Shown here piece after piece: positions 1-5,544 of a stretch of 9,604 nt of DNA. Below the pieces are notes generated by a model that worked only from the letters and a program-made list of their open reading frames with translations, was not told the DNA's origin and made no database searches. Origin of the DNA: an uncultured Eubacterium sp. (GTDB lineage Bacteria; Bacillota; Clostridia; Lachnospirales; Lachnospiraceae); contig URQO01000066.1 in NCBI GenBank assembly GCA_900550135.1, positions 1 to 9,604 of the forward strand, read 5' to 3'. Within the stretch, counting starts at the first letter, position 1, and each line of letters opens with the position of its first letter. The translations under genes and the position numbers were made by a program.

Positions 1-17
1 TTTTCGACAGCCGTATT

Positions 18-46
18 AATATATCATATCTATATTAACTTGTCAA
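18..46 (-). promoter_or_regulatory. Strong promoter, most downstream of three in tandem (P3)
   Basis: On the minus strand a perfect TTGACA (46 to 41) and a TATATT -10 (23 to 18) are separated by exactly 17 bases. The -10 is preceded by TGA, an extended -10 element. The -35 sits in the context AAGTTGTTGACAAG, shared with the two promoters upstream. The sequence after the -10 contains CGGCTGTC, also found after the middle promoter. It fires leftward out of the window; the likely target is a stable-RNA (rRNA) operon, which is inferred because that gene is not in view. Confidence 0.75.
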
Positions 47-99
47 CAACTTTTTTATTTTTATTTTGTTGTCTCCAGCTCTCGTTTGACAGCCGCATC

Positions 100-128
100 A
101 TTTTATCACATCCGTTTTGGCTTGTCAA
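100..128 (-). promoter_or_regulatory. Strong promoter, middle of three in tandem (P2)
   Basis: TTGACA (128 to 123), a 17-base spacer and a TAAAAT -10 (105 to 100), preceded by an extended -10 TGA. The region upstream of the -35 is A-rich (AAACAAAAAGTTTAAAAAG on the minus strand) and could act as an UP element. The start region (GATGCGGCTGTC) resembles that of the neighbouring downstream promoter, suggesting the units arose by duplication. Confidence 0.75.
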
Positions 129-194
129 CAACTTTTTAAACTTTTTGTTTTTTTATCTTGTTGGCATCTTCTGTGTTTTTTTGACGCGAAGAGT

Positions 195-223
195 ATATTA
201 ACACTTCTTTCTGGTGTTGTCAA
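195..223 (-). promoter_or_regulatory. Strong promoter, first of three in tandem (P1)
   Basis: TTGACA (223 to 218), a 17-base spacer and a TAATAT -10 (200 to 195) with TGT just before it (extended -10 TGn). It lies about 45 bases downstream of the 3' end of tRNA-Ser(GGA), so it is independent of the tRNA promoter. Successive -35 boxes are 95 and 82 bases apart. Tandem, regularly spaced consensus promoters are the usual arrangement in front of rRNA operons in Firmicutes. Confidence 0.75.
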
Positions 224-232
224 CAACTTTTT

Positions 233-252
233 AAAACTTTTTCAAAAGTTTT
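233..252 (-). terminator. Weak AT-rich palindrome, possible terminator of the tRNA transcript
   Basis: AAAACTTTT and AAAAGTTTT face each other with a two-base centre, about 17 bases beyond the end of tRNA-Ser(GGA). The stem is nearly all A-T and no good U-run follows on the minus strand, so it would be a poor intrinsic terminator. The tRNA transcript may instead run on into the operon driven by the three tandem promoters. Confidence 0.25.
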
Positions 253-268
253 AAGAGAAGTTTTAAAA

Positions 269-357
269 CGGAGAAGGAGGGATTTGAACCCTCGCGCCGC
301 TATTAACGACCTACTCCCTTTCCAGGGGAGCCCCTTCAGCCACTTGGGTACTTCTCC
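269..357 (-). tRNA. tRNA-Ser(GGA)
   Basis: The minus strand folds as a class II tRNA. The acceptor stem is GGAGAAG (357 to 351) with CTTCTCC (276 to 270), and the discriminator G is at 269. The anticodon arm is CTCCC-CTGGAAA-GGGAG, giving anticodon GGA (323 to 321), which reads UCU and UCC. There is a long variable arm, as expected for serine, and a T arm GAGGG-TTCAAAT-CCCTC. The 3' CCA is not encoded (TTT follows), so maturation needs 3' trimming, for example by RNase Z, and CCA addition. It follows tRNA-Ser(UGA) by 33 bases and is probably co-transcribed with it. Confidence 0.96.
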
Positions 358-390
358 AAGTAGTTGTCAATCACTATATGTTATATACAG

Positions 391-475
391 CGGAGAAGGT
401 GGGATTCGAACCCACGGTGGGACTAACCACACCGGTTTTCAAGACCGGCACCATAAACCACTCGGACACCTCTCC
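391..475 (-). tRNA. tRNA-Ser(UGA)
   Basis: The acceptor stem GGAGAGG (475 to 469) pairs with CTTCTCC including one G-U pair, and the discriminator is G at 391. The anticodon arm is CCGGT-CTTGAAA-ACCGG with anticodon TGA (441 to 439), reading UCA and other UCN codons by wobble. The long variable arm (GTGG/CCAC stem) and T arm GTGGG-TTCGAAT-CCCAC fit serine identity. No CCA is encoded. It is the first gene after the promoter at 505-533. Confidence 0.96.
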
Positions 476-504
476 GTAACACGTGTTTCGTAACGTGCTT
501 GACT

Positions 505-533
505 ATAATATCATCAAGTTATTTTCTTGTCAA
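505..533 (-). promoter_or_regulatory. Promoter of the tRNA-Ser pair, with A-rich UP region
   Basis: TTGACA (533 to 528), a 17-base spacer and a TATTAT -10 (510 to 505) preceded by TGA (extended -10). Upstream, 534-570 is an almost unbroken A-rich tract on the minus strand, the composition expected of an UP element. The predicted start is near 498, about 23 bases before the first tRNA nucleotide. It has the same GTTGACAAG core as the rRNA-type promoters further left. Confidence 0.8.
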
Positions 534-572
534 CATTTTTTTTCATTTTTTTTATTTTTCTTTTCTTACTGC

Positions 573-1274
573 TTATTTTAACACTGTTTTTTTCTGTAGC
601 AAAGCCTCTATATATGCTATATCCACAGGGGTTGTGACCTTAATGTTAGAATAATCTCCTTCTACAAACTTTACTGTATGATTGGTATATTTTTCCACAA
701 CCATGGCATCATCTGTTACATTTCTATTATTATCATACATTAATTTTTCATAGGCATCCTTTACTATGTCTGCCTTAAAACACTGGGGAGTTTGTGCGCT
801 CCACAGTGTACTCCTGTCAGGTGTCCCCACAATGACTTGATTATCATTTACTATTTTTATAGTGTCTTTTGATGGTACTCCAACAATACAAGCGCCATTT
901 TCTTTTACTGCCTGTACACATTTTTCTATAATTTCATTGGTTATCATTGGTCTCGCTCCGTCATGTATTAAAACAATACCGTCTCTTATTTCTTTGAGAC
1001 CATTGTAAACAGATTCATATCTTTCATTTCCACCGGCTATTACATTTGCTACTTTTTTAAAATTGTATTTTTCAACTATTTCTCTTTTACAATATTCTAC
1101 ATCTTCTTTTCCTGTTACCAATACAATCTGATCAACTATACTATTATTTTCAAACGCAAAAAGGGAATACCATATTATTGGTTTTCCATTTATTTCCATG
1201 AATTGTTTTTTTATTTTGCTGTTCATGCGACTGCCACTGCCGGCAGCTAAAATTATTGCTGTAATGTTTTCCAT
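573..1274 (-). CDS. ispD: IspD, 2-C-methyl-D-erythritol 4-phosphate cytidylyltransferase
   Basis: This cytosolic enzyme joins MEP with CTP to give CDP-methylerythritol in the MEP route to isoprenoid precursors. The 233 residues match the family length. Visible motifs are the nucleotide-binding LAAGSGSRM (9-17) followed by K23, GGNERYESV (81-89), HDGARP (104-109), TPDRSTLWSAQTPQCF (151-166), TDDA (187-190) and the C-terminal NIKVTTPVDI (210-219). The ATG lies one base after the tsaD stop, and its GGGAG site is inside the last tsaD codons, so translation is probably coupled to tsaD. No other MEP gene is in the window and no terminator follows. The A-rich tRNA promoter begins directly downstream. 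Confidence 0.95.
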   Translation of the reverse strand: MENITAIILAAGSGSRMNSKIKKQFMEINGKPIIWYSLFAFENNSIVDQIVLVTGKEDVEYCKREIVEKYNFKKVANVIAGGNERYESVYNGLKEIRDGIVLIHDGARPMITNEIIEKCVQAVKENGACIVGVPSKDTIKIVNDNQVIVGTPDRSTLWSAQTPQCFKADIVKDAYEKLMYDNNRNVTDDAMVVEKYTNHTVKFVEGDYSNIKVTTPVDIAYIEALLQKKTVLK

Positions 1275-1275
1275 A

Positions 1276-2295
1276 CTATCTTTCTCCCAACTTTAGATTC
1301 GGAATAGCATTCAAATCCCAACCATCTCTTACGCCATTAATATACTCATAATATGCTGCTGATCCTATCATTACTGCATTGTCTGTACACAAGATTGGCG
1401 AAGGATGATAGAATTCTACATTTCTTTTCTCACATTCTTCCTTAAACGCTTTTCTTATGGCTGTATTTGAAGCCACTCCACCTGCTATTGCAAACTTTTT
1501 CATTCCAGTTTCTTTCAGTGCATGCATTGCACGTGTAACCAATGTATCTACCACACAATTTTGGAAAGAAGCTGCCACATCAGCAGAATTTATTTCTTCC
1601 CCTTTCATTTTTGATAAATTAAGTTGATTTAACACTGCTGACTTTAATCCACTAAAACTAAAGTCATAAATACTGTCAGTAATCTTTGCTCTTGGAAATT
1701 CATAAGCATGCGGATTACCCTCTTTTGAAATTTTATCGATTTTAGGGCCTCCGGGATACCCTAATCCTATTGCCCTTGCTACTTTGTCGAAGGCTTCTCC
1801 TGCTGCATCGTCTCTTGTCTTTCCAAGTATTCTATACTTTCCGTAATCTTCAACCACTACAAGATGAGTATGTCCTCCTGATACAACAAGACATACAAAT
1901 GGAGGTTTTAATTCTTTATTTTCCACATAATTTGCACATATATGTCCCTCAATATGATGCACTCCAATCAGAGGAATGTCTTTTGCAAATGATATTGCCT
2001 TTGCTTCTGCTACACCTACCAATAATGCTCCAACCAGTCCCGGACCGTATGTTACACCTATTGCATCTATATCATCTAATTTAACTTTCGCTTCAGCCAA
2101 CGCTTTTTCTATAACATAATTGATATTCTCTATATGCTTTCTTGATGCAATTTCAGGCACTACGCCTCCATATAATGTATGTAAGTCAATTTGGGATGAT
2201 ATTACGTTTGATAACGCATCCCTTCCATTTACTACTACTGCTGCTGCTGTTTCATCACAGGAACTTTCTATTGCTAATATTTTTATATCTTTCAA
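1276..2295 (-). CDS. tsaD: TsaD, tRNA t6A37 threonylcarbamoyltransferase catalytic subunit
   Basis: TsaD transfers the threonylcarbamoyl group from TC-AMP to A37 of ANN-decoding tRNAs, working with TsaB and TsaE. Counted from the chosen start there are 339 residues, the normal length. The N-terminal ASKHA motif is LAIESSCDET (7-16). The metal-binding pair H114 and H118 is in HHIEGH. Also present are VSGGHTH (138-144), DDAAGEAFDKV (162-172), SFSGLKSA (213-220) and the third metal ligand D305 in CTDNA. An in-frame ATG at 2328 would add 11 residues (KNKRINRGSIL-like) and overlap rnz. The TTG at 2295 has a GAGGT site six bases upstream and begins the conserved core, so it is preferred. The gap to rnz is 22 bases, and ispD follows after one base. 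Confidence 0.95.
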   Translation of the reverse strand: MKDIKILAIESSCDETAAAVVVNGRDALSNVISSQIDLHTLYGGVVPEIASRKHIENINYVIEKALAEAKVKLDDIDAIGVTYGPGLVGALLVGVAEAKAISFAKDIPLIGVHHIEGHICANYVENKELKPPFVCLVVSGGHTHLVVVEDYGKYRILGKTRDDAAGEAFDKVARAIGLGYPGGPKIDKISKEGNPHAYEFPRAKITDSIYDFSFSGLKSAVLNQLNLSKMKGEEINSADVAASFQNCVVDTLVTRAMHALKETGMKKFAIAGGVASNTAIRKAFKEECEKRNVEFYHPSPILCTDNAVMIGSAAYYEYINGVRDGWDLNAIPNLKLGER

Positions 2296-2308
2296 AATGC
2301 TACCTCTA
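2293..2308 (-). promoter_or_regulatory. Ribosome binding site and TTG start deciding the tsaD N-terminus
   Basis: On the minus strand TAGAGGTA (2308 to 2301) is followed, six bases after GAGGT, by TTG (2295 to 2293), which opens M-KDIKILAIESSCDET. The ATG at 2328 lies inside the end of rnz with no comparable purine-rich site before it. The TTG start would give lower initiation than ATG. Confidence 0.7.
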
Positions 2309-2317
2309 TTTATTCTT

Positions 2318-3226
2318 TTATTCTTCAAACAGTAAATCTACTGACATTCCATCTTTTCCCGCCTTTGCATTGGGGAAAATTTCTGTCACTTTATCCATAT
2401 ATAGCCACGGTTTCACTAAAGACGGACTAAAATGTGTAAGCCACATTTCTTTAGGATTTGCCTGTTTTGCTATATTTGCTGCTTCTTTAAATGTCATATG
2501 CTTATGTTCTATTGCTTTTTGATCTTTGTCATCCTCTCCATACATGCCTTCGCATATAAACAAATCTGCACCCTTTGCTGCCTCTATTATTGCGTCCACC
2601 GGTCGTGTATCTGTTGTATAAGTAACTTTCAGTCCCTTTCTTGGTTTTCCCATTACCATATCAGGCGTGTAAATTTCGCCATTATATTCTACTTTTTCTC
2701 CTTTTTGCAAAAGCCCCCAGTTAGTTACAGGTAACTGAAGTTTTTTTGCCTTTTCAGGGTCAAATTTGCCACTTCTGTCTATTTCTATAGAATATCCATA
2801 ACATGTAACGTTATGTTTCACCTTAAAGGTCTTTATTCTGTATTTTTCAAATTCTATAGTCTGCTCATTATCTGTTATTTCAATATATTTAATCTCAAAA
2901 GGCAGTTCAGGCGCTATGGTTCTCAGTGCACCAACCACCCTTTGAAGACCTTTGGGTCCTATTAATGTAAGAGGTTCTTTACGCTCTGTGTTTCCCATCG
3001 TTAGCAAAAGACCTGGTAAACCACTAATATGATCTGCATGATAATGGGTAAAGCAAATCACATCTATTGGTTTAAAGTTCCACCCTTTTTCTTTTATTGC
3101 CACCTGGGTACCTTCACCACAGTCTATTAATATATTGCTTCCGTTAATTCTACACATTAACGAGGTAAGCCATCTTCTTGGCAGGGGCATCATCCCCCCT
3201 GTTCCTAACAAACATACATCTAACAT
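2318..3226 (-). CDS. rnz: Ribonuclease Z (tRNA 3'-processing endonuclease)
   Basis: RNase Z is a zinc metallo-beta-lactamase-fold endonuclease that cuts the 3' trailer of tRNA precursors lacking an encoded CCA. The 302 residues fit the short-form family. Visible are the N-terminal GTGGMMPLPRRW (8-19), the metal motif H61-x-H63-x-D65-H66 in THYHADH, H138, D206 in TTDTRP, the exosite-like stretch DPEKAKKLQLPVTNWGLLQKGE (about 156-177), the EHKHMTFKEAA helix (240-250) and the last histidine ligand H265 in LTHFS. The frame opens at a GTG at 3241, but that codon is part of the purine-rich AAAGAGGG just before ATG 3226, so ATG is taken as the start. It lies 130 bases after the zinc-ribbon gene. Both tRNA genes in this window lack CCA and are plausible substrates. 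Confidence 0.93.
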   Translation of the reverse strand: MLDVCLLGTGGMMPLPRRWLTSLMCRINGSNILIDCGEGTQVAIKEKGWNFKPIDVICFTHYHADHISGLPGLLLTMGNTERKEPLTLIGPKGLQRVVGALRTIAPELPFEIKYIEITDNEQTIEFEKYRIKTFKVKHNVTCYGYSIEIDRSGKFDPEKAKKLQLPVTNWGLLQKGEKVEYNGEIYTPDMVMGKPRKGLKVTYTTDTRPVDAIIEAAKGADLFICEGMYGEDDKDQKAIEHKHMTFKEAANIAKQANPKEMWLTHFSPSLVKPWLYMDKVTEIFPNAKAGKDGMSVDLLFEE

Positions 3227-3277
3227 ATTTCCCTCTTTCACTATAATATAATTGTGTTGAATTTAATTAATAAATAT

Positions 3278-3346
3278 TTTTGTGTTATTTCAATTTATGA
3301 TTTTGTGTCAATTCAGTTTATAATTTTGTATCAATCTAATTATTAA
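3278..3346 (-). repeat. Three degenerate 23-base tandem repeats upstream of rnz
   Basis: Units at 3278-3300, 3301-3323 and 3324-3346 align without gaps. The minus-strand consensus is roughly TTATAAATTGAATTGACACAAAA. The block is AT-only apart from a few G/C positions that recur at the same places. It fills most of the gap between the zinc-ribbon gene and rnz. A TTGACA-like hexamer appears in the middle unit, but no convincing -10 lies 16-18 bases after it. Function unknown; it could be a protein-binding array or simple replication slippage. Confidence 0.6.
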
Positions 3347-3356
3347 TATATTTGTA

Positions 3357-3596
3357 CTATATCAGTTCTTTATATTCTTTATTTTCAACGGGATATACAA
3401 ACTGACTGACTATTTTATCATAACAATTTTCGCATAAATCAAATTTATGATTTTCACTGTCTTTTTCAGAGAAGTATCCCCACTTATAATCAACCGAGAA
3501 CACTCCCTCTCCTATAATCCCATTGTCAACCTTAAGTTCTTTTCCACATTTGTTGCATATTACTTTTTCAAGAATTCCATTATTGTATTTTTTCAT
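3357..3596 (-). CDS. Small zinc-ribbon protein of unknown function
   Basis: The 79-residue product has two CxxC pairs, C14-NK-C17 in CNKCGKE and C55-EN-C58 in LCENCYDK, about 37 residues apart. This is the layout of a four-cysteine zinc ribbon. Between them is the distinctive stretch DYKWGYFSEKD (36-46). There is no signal peptide or membrane segment, so a cytosolic protein is expected. An in-frame ATG at 3608 is possible, but its GGAG is better read as the ribosome binding site of the ATG at 3596, six bases further on. The gene sits 92 bases after rimI and 130 before rnz in the same orientation. I recognise the type as a small protein seen in Clostridia but cannot assign a function; RNA or protein binding is only a guess. 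Confidence 0.8.
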   Translation of the reverse strand: MKKYNNGILEKVICNKCGKELKVDNGIIGEGVFSVDYKWGYFSEKDSENHKFDLCENCYDKIVSQFVYPVENKEYKELI

Positions 3597-3688
3597 ATTA
3601 ATCTCCATTTTTCTTTGCTGTATCTGTTTTTATTTCCAATACATTTTATTATGGTTGATTAAAAATTGATAGTGGAAACTTATGGTGC

Positions 3689-4129
3689 TTATAGGTTTTG
3701 TTTCCACATAAGCAATCCGTTTTCCAAAGGTTTTTGGTAATAATTTTTTCGTATACCAATCTCTTTAAAGCCCATCTTTTCATATAGACTTATTGCTGCC
3801 ACATTAGATTCTCTAACTTCCAAAGTAATTTCTTTAACATTGTTGCTTTTTGCTCTGTCAAATATATAAGAAAGCATTGCTTCTGCAATGTGCATTCTTC
3901 TATAATCTTTATGAACGCAGACATTAGATATATCTGATTGGTCACCCAAAATGTATATTCCCAGATAGCCAACTATCTTTTCATCAATTGTGGCCACAAT
4001 ATATATAGTATCTTTACTGCTTATTGAACTTTCAAAAGACTTTTTGGACCATGGTATTGAAAATATGCTTTTTTCAATTTCAAATACACTTTCAATATCA
4101 TCTAATGTCATATTTCTAATGTTAATCAT
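3689..4129 (-). CDS. rimI: RimI-type GNAT N-acetyltransferase
   Basis: RimI uses acetyl-CoA to acetylate protein N-termini; in E. coli the target is ribosomal protein S18. The 146 residues cover a single GNAT fold: MTLDDIESVFEIEKSIF (7-23), W27, ISNVCVHKDYRR (67-78), TLEVRESNVAAISLYEKMGF (102-121), then E123 and the NYY at 129-131. The last two correspond to residues important for catalysis in E. coli RimI (E103, Y115). The acetyl-CoA loop reads R77-R-M-H-I-A82, where relatives usually have RxQGxG/A, so the usual first glycine is a histidine. The ATG overlaps the end of tsaB by eight bases, implying translational coupling. rimI commonly sits beside tsaB in Firmicutes. The exact protein substrate cannot be told from sequence. 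Confidence 0.88.
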   Translation of the reverse strand: MINIRNMTLDDIESVFEIEKSIFSIPWSKKSFESSISSKDTIYIVATIDEKIVGYLGIYILGDQSDISNVCVHKDYRRMHIAEAMLSYIFDRAKSNNVKEITLEVRESNVAAISLYEKMGFKEIGIRKNYYQKPLENGLLMWKQNL

Positions 4130-4835
4130 TTTTCTGTGCCATCTTTTCTTTTAATTCACGCTCTGCCTGTGACAATCTTAAATATTCAGGCTTATGCTCT
4201 GCTGCCGGTTCATATTTTCCCTGTTTGTAATAAACCATACCAAGAGCTGCCACACTTGAAGCTTTTTGCCTGTTCATTGATGATGGTGCATAAAAATGTG
4301 GTATGTTTAGTTTTTCTTCTATTATATCTTTTTGAGTATCTACGCCATCTCCTAAAAAGATAACTGGTTCTTCTCTTTTATTAAGCTCATCTATCAAATC
4401 CTCTATCATCATAATACACTGTTCTTTTTGAACAATCATCTCATCTTGTTCAAAACTATAAAGACCTGTGTAAACCTGGCCTCTTCTTGCATCCATTATT
4501 GGACATACAAGATATTTTGTGGAAAACATATTGTATGCCAAAGCATCCATTGTAGGTACACTGATAATCGGAATGTTAAGTGCAAGTCCAAAACCTTTCG
4601 CTGTTGCACTTCCTATTCTAAGGCCTGTATATGAACCTGGGCCCTTTGAAACTGCGATTGCATCCAATGTTTCCATATCCAAATCTATTGTTTTCTTAAT
4701 TTCGTCAATCATAGGCAATAATGTCTGGGAATGTGTTTTTTTATGATTGATAGTATATTCTGCATTTAAAATTTCATCTGTAACTACAGCCACAGTTGCA
4801 ACCATTGACGAACTATCTATTGCTAATATCTTCAT
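4122..4835 (-). CDS. tsaB: TsaB, t6A-synthesis scaffold partner of TsaD
   Basis: TsaB is a catalytically inactive ASKHA paralogue of TsaD that dimerises with it and recruits TsaE for t6A37 formation. The 237 residues are normal for the family. The N-terminus MKILAIDSSSMVATVAVV resembles TsaD but lacks its downstream HxxxH metal site. The diagnostic GPGSYTGLRIG is at 65-75, and MDARRGQVYTGLY is at 114-126. The C-terminus RLSQAERELKEK is typical for Clostridia. The ATG overlaps the tsaE stop (ATGA) with GGAGG inside the last tsaE codons, and the stop overlaps rimI. The three genes are therefore translationally linked. Confidence 0.94.
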   Translation of the reverse strand: MKILAIDSSSMVATVAVVTDEILNAEYTINHKKTHSQTLLPMIDEIKKTIDLDMETLDAIAVSKGPGSYTGLRIGSATAKGFGLALNIPIISVPTMDALAYNMFSTKYLVCPIMDARRGQVYTGLYSFEQDEMIVQKEQCIMMIEDLIDELNKREEPVIFLGDGVDTQKDIIEEKLNIPHFYAPSSMNRQKASSVAALGMVYYKQGKYEPAAEHKPEYLRLSQAERELKEKMAQKND

Positions 4836-5257
4836 TGTTCCTCCACTGATATTTTTCTGTAATCTAAACCTTTCGATAAATCTTTTTCTATTGTTACCGT
4901 AATTGCCTCATCAGGAATCAGTTCTTCAATAAGTTTTGACCATTCAATAAGGCACACTCCTTCTCCAAAGAAATATTCTTCATATCCTATTTCGTACATT
5001 TCTTCAGGCTCACCAATTCTATATACATCAAAATGATACAATGGTAATCTTCCTTCATCATAGATCTGTATAATAGTAAATGTAGGGCTGTTTACGCTGT
5101 CTTCTATGCCAAGTCCTTTTGCGAAACCTTGAGTGAATACAGTCTTGCCTACTCCCAAATCACCATCTAAACAGATGATCTGACCGGCAGTTGCCTTTTC
5201 GCCTAACTTTTTTCCAAATTCAAAAGTGTCTTTTTCAGACATTGATTCATATATCAT
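4832..5257 (-). CDS. tsaE: TsaE, ATPase of the t6A37 modification complex
   Basis: TsaE is a small P-loop ATPase that binds the TsaB-TsaD dimer and drives catalytic turnover of t6A synthesis. The 141 residues match the family. Walker A is GDLGVGKT (32-39). Other conserved segments are SPTFTI (57-62), HFDVYR (75-80) and IEWSKL (104-109), the last carrying the aromatic-tryptophan motif of the family. The ATG at 5257 has GGAGG four bases upstream. It is the first gene of the tsaE-tsaB-rimI run. About 110 bases upstream is an intrinsic terminator that should isolate it from ribU. No clear consensus promoter was found between that terminator and the start codon, only weak A/T-rich candidates. Confidence 0.94.
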   Translation of the reverse strand: MIYESMSEKDTFEFGKKLGEKATAGQIICLDGDLGVGKTVFTQGFAKGLGIEDSVNSPTFTIIQIYDEGRLPLYHFDVYRIGEPEEMYEIGYEEYFFGEGVCLIEWSKLIEELIPDEAITVTIEKDLSKGLDYRKISVEEQ

Positions 5258-5323
5258 AAATCCTCCATTTGTTCTTAAAAAATGTTATTATTGGATTTTC
5301 CATATCATTATTTGTATTTTACT

Positions 5324-5384
5324 ATATTCCTTTTTGTTACTGTTCTTTTTTACACAAAATCATATTCATAGCAAAAAGGAATAT
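5324..5384. repeat. 13-base perfect inverted repeat competing with the terminator stem
   Basis: ATATTCCTTTTTG (5324-5336) is the exact reverse complement of CAAAAAGGAATAT (5372-5384), separated by 35 bases. The right arm is also one arm of the terminator hairpin at 5372-5416, so the two structures exclude each other. On the minus strand the extra arm is made after the terminator U-run. It therefore cannot act as a simple antiterminator of a minus-strand transcript, but could refold a read-through RNA. The rest of 5258-5371 holds nothing recognisable. Confidence 0.6.
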
Positions 5385-5416
5385 TGCTTACCCTGATAAG
5401 TATAAACAATATTCCT
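5372..5416 (-). terminator. Intrinsic terminator between ribU and tsaE
   Basis: On the minus strand AGGAATATTG (5416 to 5407) pairs perfectly with CAATATTCCT (5386 to 5377). A 20-base loop contains a further CTTA/TAAG pairing, and a TTTT-G tract follows directly. It lies about 255 bases after the ribU stop and 115 bases before tsaE. This suits the end of the ribU transcript or attenuation ahead of tsaE. Confidence 0.65.
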
Positions 5417-5425
5417 CTGTTTTTC

Positions 5426-5452
5426 AAATCTTATTATTATTTAATAAGATTT
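5426..5452. repeat. AT-rich inverted repeat (hairpin)
   Basis: AAATCTTATTA (5426-5436) pairs with TAATAAGATTT (5442-5452) around a five-base loop, giving an 11-bp stem of low stability. It lies just upstream, in transcription order, of the terminator at 5372-5416. No U-run follows on the minus strand, so it is not called a terminator. Confidence 0.5.
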
Positions 5453-5544
5453 TATATTATATGGATTTTACTTTTACTTTAATTTTTGTTTAATTATTTT
5501 TTCATACGAATTAATTTTAAGTTTTGTTTTCATACTGTTATTTT

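Noticed and set aside
41..226. TTGTCAACA copies resembling DnaA boxes (TTATCCACA)
   Set aside because: They differ at two positions and are explained better as reverse complements of TTGACA -35 boxes, each with a -10 exactly 17 bases away.
284..493. Plus-strand open frame of 69 codons
   Set aside because: It runs antisense across both serine tRNA genes and has no ribosome binding site.
1770..2734. Several plus-strand open frames opposite tsaD and rnz
   Set aside because: They are antisense shadows with leucine- or cysteine-rich low-complexity products and no family resemblance, while the minus-strand proteins are clear.
5258..5371. A consensus promoter directly before tsaE
   Set aside because: Only weak partial matches such as TTGCTA with TAAAAA were found; too poor in AT-rich DNA to annotate.
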